This document shows, in pieces, positions 1 through 6,041 of a DNA stretch of 7,080 bases. The position numbers and the translations under genes were made by a program. A model generated the notes under the pieces. That model had not been told where the DNA came from, ran no database searches, and saw nothing but the letters and a program-made list of their open reading frames with translations. The DNA lies in the NCBI GenBank assembly GCA_021774955.1, contig JAJFIN010000115.1, forward strand, positions 1 to 7,080. Direction: 5' to 3'. This DNA comes from Alphaproteobacteria bacterium. Lineage in GTDB: Bacteria > Pseudomonadota > Alphaproteobacteria > M2410. Position 1 is the first letter of the stretch. The number at the start of each line of letters is the position of its first letter.

Positions 1-329
1 ATCATGTCGCCAAAGGATATTGGGTAATTGAAAAACTTGCCGTCGTGATAGATCCGGCTAATTCTTTCTACCATAACGATCTCGCCTTCCATCAGGCGAC
101 GAAACCACTTGTTCAAATCTTCGTTCTTGGTAAACCAGCGGTGCCCGCCTAAGTCAAACTTATACCCATCGTCGACGATAGTGACGCAAAGTCCACCAAC
201 ATAGGGTTTGCGCTCGACAACTGTGACTTTCACATCGTTGGCACTGAGTTCATGGCCAACGGCAAGTCCCGCTGGGCCTGCCCCCAGAATGACGACATGA
301 TTTGGTTTGGAACTGTTGTTGTTACTCAT
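1..329 (-). CDS. FAD-dependent oxidoreductase, N-terminal part (UDP-galactopyranose mutase / protoporphyrinogen oxidase-like fold), cut by the window edge
   Basis: The frame starts with ATG at 329-327 and stays open to base 1, giving 109 complete residues, so only the N-terminus is visible. Residues 12-21 form a Rossmann dinucleotide-binding strand and loop with GAGPAG at 16-21. An acidic residue follows at E39 (VVERK), which normally binds the adenosine ribose, then the GG pair at 45-46 and DLGGHRWF at 59-66. This order is typical of the amine-oxidase/UGM-like FAD superfamily (COG1232 type). Enzymes of this kind in glycan loci oxidise, reduce or isomerise sugars or polyprenyl lipids; the substrate cannot be read from this fragment. 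The start overlaps the stop of the upstream membrane protein by one base (TGATG), so translation is probably coupled. It is a distant paralogue of the enzyme at 3813-5246. The family call is firm; the reaction is unknown. Confidence 0.88.
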   Translation of the reverse strand, partial: MSNNNSSKPNHVVILGAGPAGLAVGHELSANDVKVTVVERKPYVGGLCVTIVDDGYKFDLGGHRWFTKNEDLNKWFRRLMEGEIVMVERISRIYHDGKFFNYPISFGDM

Positions 330-955
330 CACAACGCCCTCTTGTTGGCTTTGGCCTTGGTGACTAAATTGTAGACGATCGCAATAACCCGACCCATGAT
401 ATAGGAATAAGCAAACAACCAGGCCGCGCCGATAAGCGATCCCAAAATACTGACGGTGTAGCCCGGCAGATATTGTCCCAGAAGTGCTGCATGATAGCTT
501 TCGTCAGCGGTACCTCGAATGACCAGCCAGCTGGTGCTTAACACCAATTGCAGCACCATAAGCGCACCGAGTGCGATGCCAAAAGCGTTGCCAGAGAGGC
601 TCATCGTTGGACGTGACAACATTCCCGAATTTTGAATGTCAGATAGCACCTGCTTTGAAGGTTCACTTCCCGATGTCCGAATGTAAATTTGATAGAGCAC
701 GGCACCTGAAACACCGGCGTATAAATAGGCCCAAAAGAAACCCACCCATGCGCCTGCTGATGTCACGCTATAACCGGGGAAAAAAACGCCCAATAATCCG
801 AGATATCGACCGGGTTGTGCGCCACCGACCGCCACCGAGATGTGAGTGAATATAAAAATACCCAAACCAAATCCGAAGCCTAATACCAACGAGAGCAAAA
901 CAGTGTTAAACCGAATGCCTCTGTTGATATTCTGATGTCTGACGTTTGCTGTCAT
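329..955 (-). CDS. Membrane protein with two tandem copies of a PGY(S/T)V-containing domain
   Basis: This 208-residue protein has about four hydrophobic segments (roughly 18-40, 68-92, 122-146 and 168-197) and a short basic C-terminus (KAKANKR). It is an internal duplication. Residues 18-91 and 120-196 each consist of a hydrophobic helix, a polar stretch, then LLG-x2-(F/L)PGY(S/T)V (core at 60-64 and 164-168), a glycine-rich helix, and an aromatic YN- or Y-type end. The linker at 94-118 is polar. The same domain occurs once in the neighbouring protein at 1041-1427. ATG at 955 is preceded by GGGGAA about 10 bases upstream. The stop overlaps the start of the FAD oxidoreductase by one base, which suggests tight co-expression. 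I do not recognise a characterised family. A role as membrane anchor or partner of the adjacent enzyme is inference. Confidence 0.85.
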   Translation of the reverse strand: MTANVRHQNINRGIRFNTVLLSLVLGFGFGLGIFIFTHISVAVGGAQPGRYLGLLGVFFPGYSVTSAGAWVGFFWAYLYAGVSGAVLYQIYIRTSGSEPSKQVLSDIQNSGMLSRPTMSLSGNAFGIALGALMVLQLVLSTSWLVIRGTADESYHAALLGQYLPGYTVSILGSLIGAAWLFAYSYIMGRVIAIVYNLVTKAKANKRAL

Positions 956-1040
956 ATTGACTTATTCCCCAGGTTTCAAAGCTAGATCTTATTCATCTCT
1001 CAAACTCGATGCTTACCATCGATCAATCAAGCTAATCTTG

Positions 1041-1427
1041 CTAAGCGAGATCGAACCAATCTGCTTTCAAAATAACAATTCCGACTGCAACAACGTGTGC
1101 AAAATTCCACAGCAAGGCAAAACCAAAACCAAATACCATTCCACCCAAAACGCCATAAGCAAGCCCAACCAATGAGCCAATCCAACTGACTGAGTAACCC
1201 GGTAGAAACGCTGAGACGGTGCCGAGATTGTATCCAACGACAGCGTCAGCCGATCCACCCTTGATCAATAGGATAGCTGTCGCCAGACAAAACGTGATCC
1301 CTACGGCAACACCAAATGCCAGCGCCATGCCAAGATGATCCATGCGGGCAAAAAGGCTCATAACCAAGGCTGCGTCTGCTTGATCATCCTTTGGTTCAGG
1401 TTCCTGAAAGTCCAATATTTCTGCCAT
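1041..1427 (-). CDS. Small membrane protein with a single PGYSV-containing domain
   Basis: This protein has 128 residues. The N-terminus (1-30) is acidic and polar, suggesting a cytoplasmic tail. It is followed by a hydrophobic helix at about 32-55, a short loop (KGGSADAVVG), the core LPGYSVSWIGSLVG at 75-88, and a long glycine-rich hydrophobic stretch to about 120. The domain at 32-109 matches both halves of the protein encoded at 329-955, so the two adjacent genes share one duplicated module. The start ATG has a good ribosome binding site, GGGGA, five bases upstream. The stop is TAG, 85 bases before the next gene in the same direction, and that gap shows nothing of note. An 8-bp perfect hairpin lies directly upstream of the ribosome binding site. 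The function is unknown. Confidence 0.85.
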   Translation of the reverse strand: MAEILDFQEPEPKDDQADAALVMSLFARMDHLGMALAFGVAVGITFCLATAILLIKGGSADAVVGYNLGTVSAFLPGYSVSWIGSLVGLAYGVLGGMVFGFGFALLWNFAHVVAVGIVILKADWFDLA

Positions 1428-1441
1428 TTTTGTCCCCGTTG

Positions 1442-1466
1442 CGTCGGTCTTTCCTGGTGACCGACG
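1442..1466 (-). promoter_or_regulatory. Perfect 8-bp stem-loop in the leader of the 128-residue membrane protein gene
   Basis: On the minus strand, CGTCGGTC is followed by a nine-base loop and then the exact complement GACCGACG. The stem ends four bases before the GGGGA ribosome binding site (1437-1433) of the gene starting at 1427. Neither strand has a run of T after the stem, so this is not a standard rho-independent terminator. It could modulate translation of the downstream membrane-protein genes or stabilise a processed mRNA end. It could also be chance. Confidence 0.35.
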
Positions 1467-1487
1467 GTCATAAAATAGATCTATATC

Positions 1488-1634
1488 TTAAGGTCGAAGT
1501 GGTGAATATTTTGTATCAAAGAGGTACACATCATCGTTCTTTTTGAGCGTCAAATCGGTAAACATTGATTTAGGCGTCCAATCATCAGGTCGATTGACAA
1601 ACTTAGGCTTCACACTGAACGTGAAAATTTCCGC
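1488..1634 (-). other. 48-codon open continuation in frame behind the methyltransferase stop (small ORF, readthrough extension or gene remnant)
   Basis: Directly after the TAG stop of the methyltransferase (1637-1635), the same frame stays open for 48 codons to TAA at 1490-1488. The translation looks protein-like: it contains FSVKPKFVNRPDDW, then KSMFTDLTLKKNDD, and ends VYLFDTKYSPLRP. No start codon with a good ribosome binding site serves it. The candidates are GTG at 1613-1611 and an internal ATG (the M of KSMF), and neither has a clear Shine-Dalgarno sequence. The methyltransferase fold appears complete without it, because its end (CFEGFVAIK) matches the usual family C-terminus. It could be a C-terminal extension cut off by a nonsense mutation, an amber-readthrough tail, a separate tiny gene, or the tail of a decayed gene. 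I do not recognise the peptide. Confidence 0.3.
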
Positions 1635-2345
1635 CTATTTTATGGCAACAAAGCCTTCAAAACAGATATGTTTCATGATTGTGGTAACGTCCTTAAACCC
1701 AGCACGTTCAAGCAAACCTAAATTACCTTCTGTCGAAAAGGGTTCCAGAATTCCCTTCAAGCTGCGTGTCTTCGATAAGATTTCCTCGGCAGAAAACCCA
1801 TTGCGAACTTTGAAATCGTTGTACATGGACGACATAATATCTTGAAAGCGGGCATCGGGTCCACGCACTTTCTCAAACATGATAAATGCTCCGCCCCAGT
1901 TTAATGCTTCGTAAATTTTGTCAAAGATCTCTTGCCGATATCTTGGTGCAATAAACTGCATGCAATAATACGAGACAATCATGTCTGATTTTTCCAGCTC
2001 TTGAAGACGGACATCTTCGAGCAAGACTTCAATCTTGCTGAAATCCTTACAGTGATCCTTAGCCTTTTTGATCATTGCTTCTTCGACATCAAACCCGACC
2101 CATCTGATATCGGGTTTGTGCTGATTATGCTCAGCAAGTTTTCGCAACAATTCGCCGGTGGATACGCCCAATTCATAAACAACGCTGTCTTTATGACAGA
2201 AAAAGTCACTGAGTTGGCATATGAGATCATGACCTTCTTCGTACATAGGGACTGACTGACGAATATGATCCACAAAGGTGTCCGCAACATCACCACTGAA
2301 TGTCCAATCTGCACTCTTTGCTTCTATGCTGTGTCCTACTTTCAT
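1635..2345 (-). CDS. CmoA-like class I SAM-dependent methyltransferase
   Basis: This protein has 236 residues, close to the length of E. coli CmoA (about 247). The N-terminal DWTF (13-16) and SVPMY (31-35) resemble the DWTF and SVPGY of CmoA. The Rossmann SAM-binding motif I is YELGVSTG at 57-64, the acidic strand-2 motif is FDVEEAMI at 85-92, and LLEDVRL lies at 108-114. QFIAP (130-134), IYEALNWGGAF (144-154) and FEK (157-159) also follow the family. CmoA makes carboxy-SAM for tRNA wobble-uridine modification with CmoB. No cmoB partner is visible here, and the family's carboxylate-binding arginine (R199 in E. coli) aligns with T193, with R194 next to it. A specialised methyltransferase acting on a glycan or lipid intermediate is therefore as likely as a true CmoA. 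The start ATG has AGAGG about seven bases upstream. It is the first clear gene of the left arm. Confidence 0.85.
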   Translation of the reverse strand: MKVGHSIEAKSADWTFSGDVADTFVDHIRQSVPMYEEGHDLICQLSDFFCHKDSVVYELGVSTGELLRKLAEHNQHKPDIRWVGFDVEEAMIKKAKDHCKDFSKIEVLLEDVRLQELEKSDMIVSYYCMQFIAPRYRQEIFDKIYEALNWGGAFIMFEKVRGPDARFQDIMSSMYNDFKVRNGFSAEEILSKTRSLKGILEPFSTEGNLGLLERAGFKDVTTIMKHICFEGFVAIK

Positions 2346-2365
2346 CTCTGCCTCTTCCGACCAAA

Positions 2366-2509
2366 TTAACCCATATTGAGACGCAAAATTACTTTATTGA
2401 CCCCAATCCATAGATTTCCTGGGTCTACTTGCAAATTCGAGTCCTTAAGAGCAAGATTCATTTCGTGTTGCGCATGCTCCCCACCTGCCACAAAGATAGC
2501 TAATCTGGC
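2366..2509 (-). pseudogene. Possible remnant of a small gene just upstream of the methyltransferase
   Basis: On the minus strand, a frame is open from the codon after TAA (2512-2510) to TAA at 2368-2366. It gives 47 residues, including GGEHAQHEMNLALKDSNL and NLWIGVNKVILRLNMG. Many codons begin with G, as in real coding DNA, and the segment ends 20 bases before the methyltransferase start. The same frame upstream reads back to about 2683, broken by TGA at 2626-2624, TGA at 2533-2531 and TAA at 2512-2510. No good ribosome binding site serves the in-frame ATG at 2461-2459 or GTG at 2491-2489. A decayed gene or a very short peptide is possible; a chance open frame is not excluded. Confidence 0.2.
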
Positions 2510-2784
2510 TTACGATTCCCTCAACAAACCTCAAGCCAACGGCACACTTCCCCTAAAGCTTGGGCCAACTTTGGGAATTAACCTCTTTGAAAGCCGAATT
2601 TCGCTATCAACGGAAGGAATCCATCACCAAAACAATGTTGGCTCCCGATATAACACGAAATTCGAAATTATCGTATTCACCAATCATAATGTCGATTGTA
2701 TCTATTATGGGAAATATCACCCCCACATGATGCGTGTTGTGTTGTTTTCTGACTTTGGAAAAATACGCGTCGCATGAATTTACA

Positions 2785-2813
2785 TTGAGAATTGCTGAAT
2801 ATCGTCAAAATAT
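2785..2813 (+). promoter_or_regulatory. Weak candidate sigma70-type promoter for the glycosyltransferase operon
   Basis: TTGAGA at 2785-2790 matches the -35 consensus well. Seventeen bases later lies AAATAT at 2808-2813, a poor -10 match. It sits about 50 bases before the glycosyltransferase start, a sensible distance. The -10 element is weak enough that the true promoter may lie elsewhere or need an activator. Confidence 0.2.
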
Positions 2814-2864
2814 GGAGTTGTTGTGGGCTGCGCGCAATTAACCGCTCATTAAATAGGAAGCTGC

Positions 2865-3809
2865 ATGATGCCAAACATGGTTAATTTAGAACAAACGTCA
2901 GCGGCGCACGTAGAATCTGCGTCCCATATCCCCCTACGCACTCGTGTACCGGAACATGTAGATTTGAGCGTCGTCATACCCGCCTATAACGAAGAAAATG
3001 CTATTGCTGAAACAATCGCAAGCATTCACACAGCTCTTTCAGAATTGCCTATTAGCTATGATGTCATAGTGGTCGATGATGGATCATCCGATCAAACACT
3101 GGACAATGCCAAAAAATGTGATGCCCGTGTTGTGCAAAATCCAATGAACTCCGGATATGGTGCAAGTCTGAAACGAGGGATCGCATCAGGCAATTCAGAG
3201 TACGTTGCGATTATGGATGCAGATGGAACCTATCCTGCATCAGAGCTGCCCGCAATGTTTGAACTGGCGCAGGAAGTCGACATGGTTGTCGGTGATCGCG
3301 GTGCAAAAATGACCAATGTCCCACTGATCCGACGACCCGCGAAATTCATGCTTAATTCCCTTGCAAACTATTTGGCACAACGCAAAATCCCTGACCTCAA
3401 TTCAGGCTTACGGGTGTTTCGTCGAGACTCTCTAACCAAATTTATTCCGCTTCTACCAATGGGTTTTTCGTTTACGACGACCATTACGCTTTGCATGATC
3501 TGTTCGTTTATGAATGTGGTTTATCACCCCATCGAATATCGTCAGCGGGTGGGGAGTTCCAAAATCAAACCTCGGGACTTTTTCAACTTTATTCTTTTAG
3601 TTGTCCGCTCGATTGTTTTGTTTAATCCCTTGCGTGTGTTCTTGCCGCTGGGTGCGGTCATATTGGGGCTAGGAATAATGAAGCTCGCCTATGATATGAT
3701 TGGGGGCAACCTATCAGAAAGTGCGCTCCTTGGGATTCTAGCCGCCATCATGATATGGTCGTTGGGACTGATCGCAGACATGATCGCTCGTCTACACTTA
3801 AGACCATAG
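2865..3809 (+). CDS. Family 2 glycosyltransferase, polyprenyl-phosphate (DPM1/GtrB-like) type with C-terminal membrane helices
   Basis: The protein has 314 residues. After an extra polar N-terminus of about 32 residues comes a GT-A domain: VVIPAYNEE at 36-44, VVDDGSSD at 69-76 for nucleotide-sugar binding, and MDADGTYP at 117-124 with the metal-binding DxD (D118, D120). DLNSGLRVFRR at 177-187 and QRVGSSK at 227-233 are hallmarks of dolichyl/undecaprenyl-phosphate sugar transferases. About 241-276 and 287-307 are hydrophobic and would hold the active site at the cytoplasmic membrane face. The likely reaction is transfer of a sugar from a nucleotide donor to a polyprenyl phosphate; donor and product are unknown. 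ATG at 2865 is favoured by AGGA at 2855-2858, six bases upstream. ATG at 2868 is also possible. Only three bases separate it from the next gene, so it heads an operon with the FAD enzyme and deacetylase. Confidence 0.92.
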   Translation: MMPNMVNLEQTSAAHVESASHIPLRTRVPEHVDLSVVIPAYNEENAIAETIASIHTALSELPISYDVIVVDDGSSDQTLDNAKKCDARVVQNPMNSGYGASLKRGIASGNSEYVAIMDADGTYPASELPAMFELAQEVDMVVGDRGAKMTNVPLIRRPAKFMLNSLANYLAQRKIPDLNSGLRVFRRDSLTKFIPLLPMGFSFTTTITLCMICSFMNVVYHPIEYRQRVGSSKIKPRDFFNFILLVVRSIVLFNPLRVFLPLGAVILGLGIMKLAYDMIGGNLSESALLGILAAIMIWSLGLIADMIARLHLRP

Positions 3810-3812
3810 CGA

Positions 3813-5246
3813 ATGCCGGATAATTCACAAAAACCACATATTGCAGTGTTAGGTGCGGGCCCTGCTGGAGCTGCCGCCGCTTATACCTTGTCTCGCAACG
3901 ATCAGGCTAATGTCACTGTCCTGGAACAGCGCGGCGAAGTTGGTGGAAATGCGGGCAGTTTCAAACTCGATGGTATTTGGTGCGATCACGGAAGTCACCG
4001 CCTTCATCCGGTTGCGGAACAACGCGTGCTCGATGACATTCATGAGCTCCTTGGTGACGATCTTTTATGGCGTCCGCGCCATGGTCGCATTCTTCTCCAG
4101 AAACGATGGATCCACTTTCCGCTAAAGCCGATGGACCTGTTGTTGAAATTGCCCAAAGCTTTCACCGCTTCGCTTGCCTTTGACACAATTCGCAAATTCT
4201 TACCCGGCAAAAAACCCGCAGAAGAAAACTTTGCTACCGTTCTCCATCATGGCTTAGGACCGACGCTGAGCCGTAACTTTTACTATCCCTATGTGGAAAA
4301 ACTTTGGGGCATACACCCGACTGAGCTTGCCGTGAAACTGGCAGAACGTCGTGTATCTGGAAGTTCAGTTTTGAAGATCCTCAGCAAAATCATCCGTCAA
4401 ATACCTGGGCTAAGATCGAAAACCACCGGTATATTTTTCTTCCCCCGGAAAGGCTTTGGGCAAATTACCGAAGGCCTTAGCGCAGCAGCTATCAAACACG
4501 GTGCAAATTTACAGCTAAACAAAACTGTTTCGGTCATCGAACGTGATGGGAATCGGATCACCGGGCTGCGATTTCATGACGGCAACGACGAACATCGATT
4601 AGAAACAGATTCAGTTTGGTCGACGCTGCCAATCACTTTGCTCATCAAAATGATTTCCCCGGCACCACCGCCAGAAGTTATCCAAGCCGCCGAAAGCATC
4701 CGTTATCGAGGCATGATCCTGATCTACCTCATTCTTGAGCAATCGCAATTCACCGAATTTGATGCTCACTATTTTCCGGAATTATCGGTTCCGATTTCAC
4801 GCATGTCTGAGCCAAAAAATTATGTCGGCACGGCCGATCCGACGAGCCATACTGTTCTATGTGCTGAACTCCCTGCCGATCCGGGAGACCAATATTGGCA
4901 GATGAGTGATGAAGAACTCGGCCACAAATATTGTGAATGGCTCGCTTCGGTCGGATTGCCGGTGGAAGCAAAGGTCAAAAATGTTGTTACTCGACGGTTA
5001 GGTCAAGCTTACCCGGTCTACGATCGCGACTACGAAAAATATTTCAACGTGATGGATGAGTGGCTCACGGGCATGGATGGCCTACTCACTTTCGGACGCC
5101 AAGGATTGTTTGCTCATGACAATACCCATCACGCTATGACCATGGCCTATGCGGCTGCGGATTGTTTGCAACCTACTGGTTCGTTTGACTGGGAACGTTG
5201 GGCTAACTATCGACAGGATTTTGAATCTCATGTCGTCGAAGACTGA
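3813..5246 (+). CDS. FAD-dependent oxidoreductase, UDP-galactopyranose mutase / protoporphyrinogen oxidase-like
   Basis: The protein has 477 residues, a full-length size for the COG1232-like FAD family. IAVLGAGPAG at 10-19 is the Rossmann loop, E38 follows as the ribose-binding acid, GGNAG at 44-48 is the second glycine motif, and CDHGSHRLHP at 57-66 parallels DLGGHRWF of the partial enzyme at 1-329. FFFPRKGFG (about residue 210) and the C-terminal LLTFGRQGLFAHDNTHHAM (424-442) fit the FAD isoalloxazine-contacting end. There is no signal peptide or clear membrane helix, so it is probably cytosolic or membrane-associated. It starts three bases after the glycosyltransferase stop with no strong ribosome binding site, consistent with translational coupling. 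The pairing suggests it modifies the sugar or polyprenyl lipid handled by that enzyme; this is inference. True haem biosynthesis is unlikely in this context. Confidence 0.88.
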   Translation: MPDNSQKPHIAVLGAGPAGAAAAYTLSRNDQANVTVLEQRGEVGGNAGSFKLDGIWCDHGSHRLHPVAEQRVLDDIHELLGDDLLWRPRHGRILLQKRWIHFPLKPMDLLLKLPKAFTASLAFDTIRKFLPGKKPAEENFATVLHHGLGPTLSRNFYYPYVEKLWGIHPTELAVKLAERRVSGSSVLKILSKIIRQIPGLRSKTTGIFFFPRKGFGQITEGLSAAAIKHGANLQLNKTVSVIERDGNRITGLRFHDGNDEHRLETDSVWSTLPITLLIKMISPAPPPEVIQAAESIRYRGMILIYLILEQSQFTEFDAHYFPELSVPISRMSEPKNYVGTADPTSHTVLCAELPADPGDQYWQMSDEELGHKYCEWLASVGLPVEAKVKNVVTRRLGQAYPVYDRDYEKYFNVMDEWLTGMDGLLTFGRQGLFAHDNTHHAMTMAYAAADCLQPTGSFDWERWANYRQDFESHVVED

Positions 5247-5270
5247 TGATCCATCAAGTTGGTCTTGAAT

Positions 5271-6041
5271 ATGGAACAATCAAAAACTGCCACAGCCTCG
5301 ACGAAGATTAATGTTTTGATGTACCACTCAATATCAAAATCAAGTGGCCCAACCAGTATTTCTCCCGAAATATTCAAGGATCAGATGGATGCGCTCGCTG
5401 AGTGCGGATATACCGCAATTTCGCTCAAAGACTTTCGCAAATGGTGTGAAGGATCCATCGATATTTCTGAACGATCTGTTGTTATCACATTCGATGATGG
5501 ATTTACTGATTTTCACAACCACGCATTCCCGATATTGAAAGCGAATGACTGGCCGGCAACGGTGTTCTTGCCAACTGGAAAAATGGGGGAAGTAGAGGAT
5601 TGGGTTGGGGGAAAAGACAACCCAGCGCGACCTCTCATGAGCTGGGAACAAGTGAGCGGGCTCGCCGCACAGGGTATCGATTTTGGTGGTCACGGTGTCA
5701 CTCATCCCGACTTGTCAACTCTATCGGTGGAGGATTTACATTATCAAATCCTACAATCTCGAGACGATATTGAACAGAACATTGGACAGAAGCCGGAGAA
5801 CTTTGCCCCGCCCTATGGGGCGGCCAACGACACCGTCAAAAATGTAATCCAGAAATATTATAAAACTTCAGTCGGAACCAAATTTGACCGCGCCGAGAAA
5901 CATTGTGATCTTCATGATATCCCCCGTATCGAAATGTATTATTTTCTCAATACCAAACACTGGCGTGCTTACCTTGAGGGCAAAGGCGAGTGGTATTTCT
6001 GGCTTCGGAAAACAATGCGTAAAGTGCGACTCTTATTCTAG
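5271..6041 (+). CDS. Polysaccharide deacetylase (NodB homology domain, carbohydrate esterase family 4)
   Basis: Counted from ATG at 5271 the protein has 256 residues. It opens with INVLMYHSIS (13-22), typical of the family. TFDDG at 73-77 carries the catalytic base aspartate (D75) and metal-binding D76. HGVTH at 141-145 gives the metal-binding H141 and H145. The motif-3 region reads FAPPYG (178-183), so the usual arginine before the proline is absent. DIPRIEMY follows nearer the C-terminus. No signal peptide is evident, so action on a cytoplasmic or lipid-linked sugar is more likely than on exported polymer. In-frame TTG codons at 5259 and 5265 could start it 2-4 residues earlier; none of the starts has a strong ribosome binding site. 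It follows the FAD enzyme after 24 bases and probably shares its transcript. Its TAG stop overlaps the stop of the convergent gene. Confidence 0.9.
   Translation: MEQSKTATASTKINVLMYHSISKSSGPTSISPEIFKDQMDALAECGYTAISLKDFRKWCEGSIDISERSVVITFDDGFTDFHNHAFPILKANDWPATVFLPTGKMGEVEDWVGGKDNPARPLMSWEQVSGLAAQGIDFGGHGVTHPDLSTLSVEDLHYQILQSRDDIEQNIGQKPENFAPPYGAANDTVKNVIQKYYKTSVGTKFDRAEKHCDLHDIPRIEMYYFLNTKHWRAYLEGKGEWYFWLRKTMRKVRLLF

Larger units (their letters stand above)
2346..2864. other. 519-base intergenic region between the divergent arms
   Basis: This stretch separates the divergent starts of the methyltransferase and the glycosyltransferase, so it should hold promoters for both arms. I see no well-formed sigma70 promoter towards the left arm and only a weak candidate towards the right. 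On the minus strand there is possible gene debris (2366-2683). On the plus strand a frame beginning at a TTG stays open from 2376 to 2777 (133 codons). It has no ribosome binding site and its translation, rich in Cys, Pro and Ser with no recognisable motif, is unconvincing. CATAAT at 2685-2690 and ATTATG at 2704-2709 form a 6-bp inverted repeat that could be an operator. I see no clear insertion-sequence ends. Confidence 0.6.

Noticed and set aside
1475..1484. ATAGATCTAT palindrome as an operator
   Set aside because: It is short, has no loop and no second copy, and could easily occur by chance.
1635..1637. Pyrrolysine encoded by the TAG after the methyltransferase
   Set aside because: Pyrrolysine is known mainly in methylamine methyltransferases, which are unrelated to this SAM-dependent fold, and nothing in the window suggests the pyl machinery.
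1543..1845. Plus-strand ORF of 100 codons opposite the methyltransferase end
   Set aside because: It lies antisense to a well-supported gene and to the coding-like continuation, and has no recognisable protein features.
2685..2709. CATAAT/ATTATG inverted repeat as a defined regulator site
   Set aside because: A 6-bp AT-rich arm with a 13-base spacer is too weak to call on its own.
2376..2777. Plus-strand frame of 133 codons as a protein-coding gene
   Set aside because: The TTG start has no ribosome binding site, the translation has no recognisable motif, and the opposite strand has more coding-like codon structure. It is kept only as part of the intergenic description and as a finding.
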